Assembly: GCA_003116975.1 (NCBI GenBank)
Contig: BGKB01000116.1
Location: forward strand, 163,160 to 227,159
DNA length: 64,000 nucleotides
DNA from: Aurantiochytrium sp. KH105
Lineage: Eukaryota > Sar > Bigyra > Thraustochytrida > Thraustochytriidae
Direction: 5' to 3'
Notes under the pieces: model-generated
Databases searched by the model: none
What the model saw: only the letters and a program-made list of their open reading frames with translations
Told to the model about the DNA's origin: nothing
Position numbers and translations under genes: made by a program
In this document: positions 51,791-60,322 of the stretch, in pieces
How the letters are laid out: the number at the start of each line of letters is the position of its first letter
Position numbering within the stretch: position 1 is the stretch's first letter

Positions 51791-51878
51791 ATTTCGTCCC
51801 GTTTTTCGGGACGAAATCATCGGCGAAATAGTTTTGCCGAAACGGGGTGTAGTCTCGGCCCGAAAAACGGGACGAAAT
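51791..51878. repeat. Perfect 20 bp inverted repeat with nested hairpins
   Basis: Left arm ATTTCGTCCCGTTTTTCGGG (51791-51810) is the exact reverse complement of 51859-51878. In addition the left arm plus the next bases (51791-51817) is itself a hairpin, an 11 bp stem around TTTTT. Strong cruciform potential. Confidence 0.92.
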
Positions 51879-52393
51879 ATCTAAAAATCAGAAAAGTCAT
51901 TGAAAGAAATACCCCAGATCAAATTTAAATCTCGCGCGTTGGCATGCTTATTCCCACGATACCCCTCCGTCGCCATGCAAGTTTTCGGGGAGATTCATCC
52001 GGTAGACATGATCAAGCATGATCTGCAAAGTGGGTACTTGTTGGCATTGTAGCGGGAGCCTAACCACCGCTCTTCGTTGATAGCTGCGACGGCTGCATAG
52101 CCTTACCTTGGCGTCGCGTTGCGACGCGCAACGACGAGATCACCCAGCAGACGTGCCGCAGCTGTTCTCGCATCATCCTTCTTCGCGCTGTGGTCGGCAG
52201 CGCAAGTTCGTCCACGCCATGACGCACGCCTTTGAGGATGGTGACGTGCGAGCGCCGCAGCAATAAATTCTCCGAGCGCAACGCAATTCTTAAATTTAGT
52301 ACACGAAACTCCAGTAAGAGGGTCTTAGTCATATTAGCCTTAATTAATTTCGTCCCGTTTTTCGGGACGAGACCTATTCTGACCAAATAGACC

Positions 52394-52601
52394 ACTTTAT
52401 ACTCGCAGCCGCCAAGTCAGTCTTTCATCTAAATCTCAATCAAAAACACTTTTCAGAATCTCAAACTTTAGTATAGTAATCTAGACATGGAAACCTAGCT
52501 TTGCGCTCAATTTCATAACACGCGGTGTAGATCTGATCATGCCCAGACGGATAACGTGAGCAGAGATTTCGTCCCAATTTCGTCCCGTTTTATGTGGCTA
52601 G
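52394..52601 (+). repeat. Direct repeat, copy 2
   Basis: Same start and end as copy 1; differs by AAGTCAG for AAATCAG, CTAGACA for CTGGACA, and one extra C in GCCCAGACGG. It is followed by a run of A's after GGGCTATAG. Confidence 0.93.
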
Positions 52602-52648
52602 GGCTATAGAAAAAAAAATCAATTATTGTTTTTGCAAAAGTCGTGGGT

Positions 52649-55318
52649 TCAACCTTGATTTTGTGTGACATAGTGAATAAGCTCCTCCACCTCTTCGTGA
52701 AGGACGCCGTGGTATGCAAGGACGCGGTTGAGTTCAGCTTCATTATGCTGGTAACGCTGGAGTTCTTGCAAAAACTGCTCTGGCGGAATCCGGAGCCGAC
52801 TCACAACCGCTGGTGGCCTGCGACCGGCCGCGGATGACGGATATCCCCCTGGAGGAGGGCCATGTTGCTGATAGCCTTGTTGATGGTGCTGGCGCTGATG
52901 ATGCTGTGAGGGCGGTGGCATCGGAGGCGCCGGTGGCAAGGGTACCGGTTGATGCTGTTGCAAACGGCCGTCGTTATACATGCCGTGACCCTGATTCCGT
53001 CGATGGTTATCAAAACGATCGCGTCCACGATCCCGGTCGCGGTCACGATCCCGATCCCGATCCCGATCACGATCATAAGCGCCGCCGCCACCGCCGCCGC
53101 CAGGAGCACTCCTGCGCATCGGCGGAGGGTTGTCACGGATCTGACTAACTCTTTCCTTGTCAAAATCGCCATGTACGATCTGCTTTGCCTTTTGTTGCGA
53201 GGTACCTGTGCGACGGTTTTCGCCCACTTCAACCCGAAAGACGACAATATCTCCGCGGTCAAGCTTTTGCTCGCCATCCTTGCCATAACCAAGAAGAATG
53301 TCATAGCGTTGGGCAAAGAGATCCGGGTAGCTTGGATCGTGAGGCTTGATGAAGCCAAAACCTTTGCTTTCGTCGAACATCTTCACGACGCCCGTGAGGC
53401 GTGGTTCTGGCAGCGTGGCCAAGTCCACCTTGGTGCCCTCGTTACTGCTTTGATGCTGCGAGTTTGTAGGGGCGCTTGTGCTTGGCCCTGGTCCACTAGG
53501 CCCGCTTGGAGCAGCCGGGGCACTGGTACTGGTTCCTACACGAAGCGCGCCACCGCCAATGGCGCCGTCCGCGCCCATGTTTTCTCGTTGACCAGCCATG
53601 GCCGGGTCGCGCTTTTCCAAAATGCCACCACTCATGACGCGCACGTAACTGTCCATGTCAAAGTCAGCAGAGTAATTTGCTCCGTCATTAAAGGTGTAAA
53701 AGACCTTTGGCGGTACGCTGGGAGGGATAGCCTGTTCTTTGGCCGCATCAAGTCCGATGGCACCACTGAGTCCTGGGATCTCCTTTGTTGCACAGTCTCT
53801 ACGAAGCTGAAATGGAGAGAGCGTCTCGTCAAAAAACTTTTTGCCATGATTTAGCACCTGATCGAACTGGAGCTCGCCCGGCTTGGTCGCCCGCTTGAGT
53901 TCCTCCACCTCCAGCTTGCTCGCCTCCTCGGACTCCTTTTGTTCAATAAAACTCTCGTACTCTTGAAAGGTAGGGGGCGCATTGTTCGTTTCGCGGAGAA
54001 TGTCGAGCTCGTCGACGCAACGCAAATAACCTTTGTAGAGCACAAGTTCCTCCATACCGGGACGCATCCGGCTCCAGAACTTTGCTGTGCGATCCTGACT
54101 GCCCGTGCACAAGAGGTTGCCAGCGGGACTCCAGTCCATGGTCCAGATGGACCCCTCGTGCGCGGCAGGGACCGTGGCTTGTACTTTGGCTTCCTTGTCT
54201 GGGCCATGGATGAGCCAAAAGAGCATGCAGCCATCATACCCTCCAGACACGAGAACTTGCTCGTGCTGTGGGTGCCATGCCAGCGAATAGACCTCGGTAT
54301 TGTGCCCAGGCAGCGTGTAGAGGCAAGGGTCCGCCTTGCGCAGCATGCGAATATCATAGACGCGAACCGTCTTGTCGCGACTCGCAGTCGCAAACCAGTT
54401 GCCGTTGATTGGGTTCCAGCGCGCGGCAGAGACAGCATTGTTGTGACCAAGAAGCGTGCAGAGCTCCTTGCCAGAGCGCGGGTTCCAGAGTTTGATCTGC
54501 TTGTCGCGCGAGCCGGTGACGACGAGCGACTTGAACGGGTGCCACTGCGCGGTCTTGACCTCGAAGCCGTGGCCGCGGAGAGTCAGCTCCTCGCGAACGG
54601 TCGCAAAGTCCCAAAGCTTGACCTGCACATCATCTGAGCAACTGACAAATTTGAGGTCAGTCGGGCTAAAGCTCACCTCGCGCACGGCGCCATCGTGCGC
54701 GGCAATCGTTTGCTCCTTGCGCATTTGCGGATTCCAATATTTGATGGCGCCGTCCATGTCGCCCGTCAGTAGATAGTCGCCGTTACGTGTCCAGGTCATG
54801 GTTCGCACGACGCTCTCGCTTGAGATGGTACTGTCTGCGATGAACCCGAAGCTACTCCAGAGCATGAACTCGCATTTTTGAGATGCGGTAATGAGGCGTC
54901 GCCCATCAGGGCTCCATTTGACGGCAAAGATCGGGTATCGTGTCCGCGCAAGACTGGTGTGGCAGTATCGAGACGCGAGACCGACTTCGGGCTGATCGAG
55001 ATGCTCGCTAGGAGGCAGCACGAATCGCTTGTATGTGAGGCTGGGCTGCAGGTACGAGCGGTCGCGCCAGTCGTTCTGTCGCTTGAACACGCGGTCTTCG
55101 GTGAGCATTTGCGTTATCCCGCACCCAATATCCAGATACGCACGATCCGAGCGCATCTGAGGCTCGACGAGCATGTTCTCGTCTTCGTCCTCTTGCTGAT
55201 GCTGTTGTTGGTCCTGCTCGTGATCATCGCGGCCGCCGCGGCCGCGCCGCCCGTTCTCGTCTCGACCGTTCATGCGCACGTCACCGTCATGGTCCTCGTC
55301 GTCCTCGAGGCGGCCCAT
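52649..55318 (-). CDS. WDR33-like: WDR33/Pfs2/FY-type polyadenylation factor with an added cold-shock domain
   Basis: An 889-residue single-exon protein from the ATG at 55318. After an acidic Gln-rich N-terminus, residues about 75-125 carry the family lead-in (RVFKRQNDWRDRSYLQPSLTYKRFVLPP), then seven WD40 repeats (to about 425) such as FAVKWSPDGRRLITASQ and HDGAVREVSFSPTDLKFVSCSDDVQVKLWD. In the cleavage and polyadenylation complex the WDR33 propeller helps read AAUAAA in pre-mRNA. About residue 640-712 is a cold-shock domain (LTGVVKMFDESKGFGFIKP with the GFGFI RNA-binding core, then DIVVFRVEVGENRRTG). It is followed by an Arg-Asp dipeptide repeat (about 745-765), a Gln/His/Pro-rich part and a helical C-terminus (PPEQFLQELQRYQ). 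The cold-shock module is not known to me in this family. Confidence 0.9.
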   Translation of the reverse strand: MGRLEDDEDHDGDVRMNGRDENGRRGRGGRDDHEQDQQQHQQEDEDENMLVEPQMRSDRAYLDIGCGITQMLTEDRVFKRQNDWRDRSYLQPSLTYKRFVLPPSEHLDQPEVGLASRYCHTSLARTRYPIFAVKWSPDGRRLITASQKCEFMLWSSFGFIADSTISSESVVRTMTWTRNGDYLLTGDMDGAIKYWNPQMRKEQTIAAHDGAVREVSFSPTDLKFVSCSDDVQVKLWDFATVREELTLRGHGFEVKTAQWHPFKSLVVTGSRDKQIKLWNPRSGKELCTLLGHNNAVSAARWNPINGNWFATASRDKTVRVYDIRMLRKADPCLYTLPGHNTEVYSLAWHPQHEQVLVSGGYDGCMLFWLIHGPDKEAKVQATVPAAHEGSIWTMDWSPAGNLLCTGSQDRTAKFWSRMRPGMEELVLYKGYLRCVDELDILRETNNAPPTFQEYESFIEQKESEEASKLEVEELKRATKPGELQFDQVLNHGKKFFDETLSPFQLRRDCATKEIPGLSGAIGLDAAKEQAIPPSVPPKVFYTFNDGANYSADFDMDSYVRVMSGGILEKRDPAMAGQRENMGADGAIGGGALRVGTSTSAPAAPSGPSGPGPSTSAPTNSQHQSSNEGTKVDLATLPEPRLTGVVKMFDESKGFGFIKPHDPSYPDLFAQRYDILLGYGKDGEQKLDRGDIVVFRVEVGENRRTGTSQQKAKQIVHGDFDKERVSQIRDNPPPMRRSAPGGGGGGGAYDRDRDRDRDRDRDRDRGRDRFDNHRRNQGHGMYNDGRLQQHQPVPLPPAPPMPPPSQHHQRQHHQQGYQQHGPPPGGYPSSAAGRRPPAVVSRLRIPPEQFLQELQRYQHNEAELNRVLAYHGVLHEEVEELIHYVTQNQG

Positions 55319-56393
55319 GCTGCCTCGCTCGGCGGACGGCTGACGGCGGCCGGCGCTCAGCTCAGCTCAGCTCAGCTCAGCTCGGCGCCGGTAGCCAAGG
55401 TCGGCCCCGCGTCCGCGCGGTGCCGCCCGCAACTCGAGCGCTGCTTGCTGCCGCGCGCAGCCCTGGTCTTTCGGGCTTTCTAGGTTTCCAGCAAGATCAT
55501 CCATCACCAGTGATGGAATGAACTTCGGAAATGATTTGATTTGATTTATTTTTTCCCCCTTCGTTTTGATAGGGTCTCCCACCTCGCAAACTCGCAAGCG
55601 ACGCTCGGGGGCACGTCTCAAGAGTCGATCGAGGGCAAGTCTTTCGGAATTCAAGAGGTACAGTCGCTAGCAGTGGTAGAAGAGTCTGCTCTCGGCCCAG
55701 GTCTAACCAGAAATGAACAAAGAGAATGTATAAGACTGCAATCAACAGCTGTCTCAAGGACAAGTTTTACCTCATATCATAGAAAGCTCTACACCATCGT
55801 CATCTAATTTCACGTAGAAGGCCACTTTCTGGTCGTGAGAAATCCCTTGCAGCCAAATGTCTTGTCATCATAAAGAATCCCGAGGAGCTGTGATCAATTG
55901 TTGCGACCAGTGCAGATTGCGACCAGCCGGATGTGTTCCTGCGCATCGTACTTGCGGTATTGGCGTCGTAAGCCAGTCGTTTCGACTGCGCTGTGCTGCT
56001 CCGTGTGTGCTGCAAAGACGACCGACGCATACAGGCAAGTCGAAGCGTATGTGATCATTCGGCAATGGAAAGACTTCATGCAAAAGTCGCAATGGGCGCA
56101 CGACAGAGTTAGAAAGGCTTCGGGTTCAAGACGAGGAAGATAAGGCGAGGGCGAGCGTGGACGTTTGTGATCAAGAGCGACCTCACCTGACCACTGACGT
56201 TCCTTCGCTGCGCTTCTTTGCAGACTACTATACACTTGCCTTGAGAACAAGGAACCTTGCAGTGCAGTCAGTGCCAACGCTCACGAACGGGTCTTTTCCT
56301 TTTATCTTCGATAAGGTGCCTCGGACCATACCAGAAGCAAAACTGCACGAAGAGGAAAGGCGCAGACTGCCGGCCGAGTTAGCTCACGCGGAG
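55319..56393. other. Divergent intergenic region before the first SDR
   Basis: 1.07 kb. A (CTCAG)n run (about 55357-55382) lies just upstream of the WDR33-like start. The remainder is mixed in composition; a frame is open upstream of the SDR ATG (from about 56157) but contains no ATG before 56394. No gene seen. Confidence 0.55.
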
Positions 56394-57476
56394 ATGAAGC
56401 CACGGATGACCTTGCTCTCGTGTGCCGCGATCGTGGCGCTGGTGGTCGTGGTCGTTTCGGTTGCGATTAACCTGTCCTTCGATGCCAAGCTCCGCAAGTA
56501 TTGGCCGGTGCCGGAGTGGTCAGTAGAGGACATCCCCCCCCTCGAAGGCCAGACCGCGCTCGTCACCGGCGCAAACACGGGTCTTGGCTACGCGACCTCG
56601 CTCGAACTTCTCAAGCATGGAGCCAAGGTGATTGTGGCAACTCGCTCCGAGAAGAAAGGGATTGACACAGTCAAGCGCCTTCAGGCCGAACCCGACCTGC
56701 CCGCCAAGTACCGCGAGAACGCCATTGCGCCCAAGGTGGCCCTGGAGCTCTCGTCCTTGAAATCTGTGGCGGAATTCGCCGAGTACATCAAGGACACGGA
56801 ACCACAGCTCAACATGCTCATCAACAATGCTGGCCTGAATCCTTTGAACTTTTCGCTCTCTGAGGACGGCTACGAGCTCCGATTTGCCGTGAACCACATG
56901 GCACACTATGCGCTCACGCTTGCACTTGTGCCTCTGCTCGAGGCTGGAGCACCAGCGCGGGTTGTCGTAGTATCTTCGCTCGGTCATCAATTTGCTGCAA
57001 AGGACTGCTTTGACTTTAGCACGCTCAACGATGAGAGCAAGTACGAGATGATGCCGGCGTATGGTCGCAGCAAACTGGCCAACATTCTCTTTGCTCGTTC
57101 TCTCGCCAGGAAAGTCAAGGACAAGCAGATCTATGTCAACAGCGCCCACCCTGGCTTTGTGGCCACTGACTTTGGTCGTGAGTTAGTCGATATGGCTGCT
57201 GAATACATGTCGCGCGAGAACGCGGAGTCGCTCGCCAAGTCTGTCTTTGGAGCGTTCGCCATGTCTCCCCAAGACGGAGCTACAACGCAGCTCTTTTTGG
57301 CCATGCCCGAGGTTGCGGAGCGCAACATCACCGGTGAGTATTATGTTCCCATGGCTCGCAAGCATGACTCGCATTTTTTCGCTCTTGCTGGTGGCGCAAG
57401 TCCGGAAGCTTTGGACGACGAACTGGCTGAGAAGCTCTGGCAGTGGACCGCCAAGGAGACGGGCATCGACCTCTAA
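56394..57476 (+). CDS. Short-chain dehydrogenase/reductase, retinol-dehydrogenase-like (SDR copy 1)
   Basis: A 360-residue protein from the ATG at 56394; 56406 is also possible and aligns better with copy 2. An N-terminal membrane anchor (about 8-26, LLSCAAIVALVVVVVSVAI) is followed by the SDR core: cofactor motif TGANTGLG (about 56-63), an arginine soon after (VIVATRSEKK) favouring NADP(H), LINNAG, the Ser strand (VVVVSSLGH) and the active-site YGRSK (about 222-226). The layout matches membrane-bound retinol dehydrogenase/RDH11-14 or WW-domain oxidoreductase relatives, which reduce or oxidise retinoid, steroid or lipid carbonyls. Substrate unknown. It forms a tandem pair with the gene at 58859; the first 63 residues of the core (GQTALV to AIAPK) are identical in both. 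Confidence 0.9.
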   Translation: MKPRMTLLSCAAIVALVVVVVSVAINLSFDAKLRKYWPVPEWSVEDIPPLEGQTALVTGANTGLGYATSLELLKHGAKVIVATRSEKKGIDTVKRLQAEPDLPAKYRENAIAPKVALELSSLKSVAEFAEYIKDTEPQLNMLINNAGLNPLNFSLSEDGYELRFAVNHMAHYALTLALVPLLEAGAPARVVVVSSLGHQFAAKDCFDFSTLNDESKYEMMPAYGRSKLANILFARSLARKVKDKQIYVNSAHPGFVATDFGRELVDMAAEYMSRENAESLAKSVFGAFAMSPQDGATTQLFLAMPEVAERNITGEYYVPMARKHDSHFFALAGGASPEALDDELAEKLWQWTAKETGIDL

Positions 57477-58858
57477 GCTGATTGCACCAGTCTGTTGCTT
57501 ATTTCTTCTCATCCGTGAAAACGTATACGATCATAATGCACGCGTAGCTACAAAGCAGCTCCAACTGCTGCAGGCGCTTTAGGGAACCCGAGTCGGGTCA
57601 AGGCAGGTTACTAGAACAAACGCAGGTTATTCATCATGCGGCATCATCGACCAACCTTCCAGCTAGTTATACATGCAAAAGGTAGAAGCCAATGAATTTG
57701 CAATCAGTTTGATGGATTGCTGTCTCAAAGTCGAGAAGGCATGCATGTCAAATCCAAATCCTCGCGCAGCACTGCTGCTCACTGTGTCCATCCGCATCAA
57801 AGTTCTTCGGATAGTTCCCATTTCTCTTGTTTGTCTTTGCCTTGTTTGCGACACTTTCTTTCGTTCCCGCCTTGGTCTCTCGCCTTGGATGCCGCCCACA
57901 CGTACGTCGTCGTTTTTTGGGGGGGGGTGAGGGGTGAATGAACCCATCTATAGATGCACGATCTTGCGTTCTCAGCGCTGCTGCGACAGCTATCGCTGCT
58001 GCTAGCCACGGCTGGCCGATCCTCACCACCAGAATCCATCCATCGTCCCCCGCGCATGGCGTAGAGGTCTGCTTTCGGGGTGATCCTTGTTATGCTTCTT
58101 TTCTTCTTTTCTTCGCTCCATGGTCGAAGTTTGTCGTCCACCAGCGACAACCCTTTGCGCCGCAATTCTCCGCCTGCGGCTGGCCGCTGCCGCCGTCTCG
58201 GGCTCCTCCGCGTGGCGGATAAACATCGCACAAACACCTCTCTTCCGGGGCGGGCCCGGGTCGAACAGCGAATGTTCTCGCTGTGTCGTGCATTCGTAGC
58301 GTTCCTTCGCCGCCGATGACGCTTCTGACGGGAAGCCTGGTGGGTGGGTACCTACACTGCGGTATGTATGCATGCATGCGAGCCGAGCCGAACCCAGCGG
58401 CAGCCGACATGCTGTTGTTGGTGTTGGCGGCGGGTGCGTCCAGACAGGCAGCCACGGCCGGGTGGCCACCTGTGATCAGATTGGCACGACAAGGCAGCGC
58501 CTGCGAGGCGTGGATCTCGTCTCGATCTCATCCCGACTTCTTCTCTTTGACAGATAGATGGATAGTGGATCTCGTCCTCCTCGCTGGCGATGGTCAGCAG
58601 GCCTGTGTTAGGCTTGCTACCGATTACTACTAACGTCGAATCAAAAACTCGGCGCGAAGCTTTGCCGCATCGAGGGCGTCGCCGTTCGTCAGCAGCCGCA
58701 GCGCAAACAGATAGATCGATAGACCGGCAGACCTGAAACTGCGAGGCGGCAGCGCGCGTAAGACAGCGAGCGAAGAGCGCAAGCGACTGCGACTGCGACT
58801 GCGAGAGCGAGAGCGACTGCGAGGCGAAGCAAACGGAGTGAAGAGAAGGAAAGAAAAG
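57477..58858. other. Intergenic region between the SDR pair
   Basis: 1.38 kb with no convincing frame. It has a run of nine G's near 57918 and, just before the second ATG, a purine-rich leader of GCGACT/GCGAGA units (about 58770-58855). It shows no obvious similarity to the region upstream of SDR copy 1, so the duplication seems not to have included the promoter, or it has diverged. Confidence 0.5.
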
Positions 58859-59917
58859 ATGGTGCCCTGCGCCGCAATTGTGGCGGTGGTCGTCGTGATC
58901 GCGACCGTCGCCAGCAACCTCGCCTTCGATGCCAAGCTTCGCATGTACTGGCCAGTGCCAGAGTGGTCGATCGAGGACATTCCTTCCCTCGATGGCCAGA
59001 CCGCGCTCGTCACCGGCGCCAACACCGGTCTCGGCTACGCGACCTCGCTCGAGCTTCTCAAGCACGGCGCCAAGGTGATTGTGGCAACTCGATCTGAGAA
59101 GAAGGGCATCGACACCGTCAAGCGCCTTCAGGCCGAGCCCGATCTGCCCGCCAAGTACCGCGAGAACGCCATCGCGCCCAAGGCCGCGCTGGAGCTGTCG
59201 TCGCTCGACTCCGTCGCCGAATTTGCAGAGTACATCAAGGAGACGGAGTCGGATCTCGACATGCTCATCGACAATGCTGGCATCATGATGACCCCCTATG
59301 GCCTCACCAAGGACGGCTACGAGCAGCAGTTCGGCGTCAACCACATTGGTCACTACGCGCTCACGCTGAGGCTGGTGCCTCTGCTCAAGGCTGGATCGCG
59401 TGTCGTTGTGCTGTCCTCGCTCGGACACAACTTTGCCGAAGACGATTGCTTTGACTTTGACAAGCTCAATGACGAATCCAAGTACGATCCCACGGCTGCC
59501 TACGGTCGCAGCAAGTTGTCCAACATTCTTTTTGCCCGATCGCTTGCTATGAAACTCAAGGACAAGCAGATTTACGTCAACAGCGCTCACCCTGGCTTTG
59601 TCGCCACTGACCTCGCGCGTTACCTCATCGACAAGGCGGCCAAGTTCGTGCCACGCAAGTACGTTGAAACCCTCATCAAGACCACGTTCGGCGCGTATGC
59701 TATGTCTCCTCGGGAGGGCGCCACCACCCAGCTCTTTTTGGCAATGCCGGAGATTGCGGAGCGCAAGATCACTGGCGAGTACTACGTGCCAACGGCTCGC
59801 AAGCATGACTCGCACCCTTTTGCCTTTGCTGGAGGTATGAGCTCCACTGCGCAGGACGATGAGATCGCCGAGAAGCTCTGGAAGTGGACCGCAAAGGAGA
59901 CTGGTCTTGACCTTTGA
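58859..59917 (+). CDS. Short-chain dehydrogenase/reductase, retinol-dehydrogenase-like (SDR copy 2)
   Basis: A 352-residue protein from the ATG at 58859 (MVPCAAIV...). Membrane anchor about residues 4-22, cofactor motif TGANTGLG (about 52-59), VIVATRSEKK, Ser strand (VVVLSSLGHNF) and YGRSK (about 215-219), all as in copy 1. One difference in a motif: the usual NNAG is DNAG here (about 138-141). The C-terminal half is also closely alike (QIYVNSAHPGFVATD, GATTQLFLAMPE, KHDSH), with most changes in the variable loops, e.g. after NAG (IMMTPYGLTKDG against LNPLNFSLSEDG), which usually shape the substrate pocket. Nucleotide differences are mostly at third positions, so the pair is not a recent copy. 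Confidence 0.9.
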   Translation: MVPCAAIVAVVVVIATVASNLAFDAKLRMYWPVPEWSIEDIPSLDGQTALVTGANTGLGYATSLELLKHGAKVIVATRSEKKGIDTVKRLQAEPDLPAKYRENAIAPKAALELSSLDSVAEFAEYIKETESDLDMLIDNAGIMMTPYGLTKDGYEQQFGVNHIGHYALTLRLVPLLKAGSRVVVLSSLGHNFAEDDCFDFDKLNDESKYDPTAAYGRSKLSNILFARSLAMKLKDKQIYVNSAHPGFVATDLARYLIDKAAKFVPRKYVETLIKTTFGAYAMSPREGATTQLFLAMPEIAERKITGEYYVPTARKHDSHPFAFAGGMSSTAQDDEIAEKLWKWTAKETGLDL

Positions 59918-60322
59918 AGAAAAAGGTGTATTGATATGGTATAAACGCTCAAGCAAAGATTGAACGGCGCGTACACGCTCGCCTCTTGCCTTGTTTTCTC
60001 TGTTCCTTTCCTTTTTGTGATCTCGAATTTTCTATTATCTTTTTACAATCCAGTAGGGAGTCTGAGGGCAGATTCGAATCGCGCGAGTTGCTGCTGACCG
60101 AAAAGCAAGATTTATTCGAGCTTCCCCCCACGTGTGGACCGGTTTCGCCGACGGCCGAAACGCGAATTGATCCTCACTTTGGTGTCGGAGTAACCTAGTG
60201 GTCGTTAGTCTGTTTCCCTTGAGATGTGTTCGAGATCGAATTGTATCAAAGGTGACCGAAAAGCGGAGATGTTTGAAAATTATGAACGAGAAAGAGGGTT
60301 TTTCTGGAGCTACTGCGGCCTC
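59918..60322. other. Convergent spacer after SDR copy 2
   Basis: 405 bp between convergent stops, A+T-richer than the genes; T/C-rich near 60000. No RNA gene found on inspection. Confidence 0.55.

Larger units (their letters stand above)
51441..52601. mobile_element. Possible small mobile element with 207 bp terminal direct repeats
   Basis: Two nearly identical direct repeats (51441-51647 and 52394-52601, only three or so differences, one a single-base insertion) enclose about 746 bp. The repeats lack the TG...CA ends of standard LTRs and no target-site duplication or recognised protein is visible. The word TTTCGTCCCG or its complement occurs in both repeats and repeatedly in the core. The size would suit a terminal-repeat element in miniature, but a simple segmental duplication is possible. 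The second repeat ends about 47 bp past the WDR33-like stop, so it may supply that gene's 3' untranslated region. Confidence 0.5.
51306..52648. other. Convergent spacer carrying a repeat-flanked element
   Basis: 1.3 kb between the stops of the MFS and WDR33-like genes. Nearly all of it from 51441 to 52607 is a structure of two direct repeats around a ~0.75 kb core that includes hairpin sequences, listed separately. It is A+T-richer than both neighbouring genes. The only frame over 100 codons (52060-52395, minus) is basic and resembles nothing I know. Confidence 0.65.

Noticed and set aside
51441-52601. Reading the direct repeats as a standard LTR retrotransposon
   Set aside because: No TG...CA termini, primer-binding site, polypurine tract or gag/pol frame; kept only as an element of unknown type.
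55497-55763. Minus-strand frame with hydrophobic N-terminus
   Set aside because: Begins at TTG without an in-frame ATG in the hydrophobic part and becomes low-complexity; not supported as a gene.
60186-60250. Possible tRNA (TAACCTAGTGGTCGTTAG then GTGTTCGAGATC)
   Set aside because: Resembles A and B boxes, but the ends cannot pair as an acceptor stem and no anticodon stem forms.
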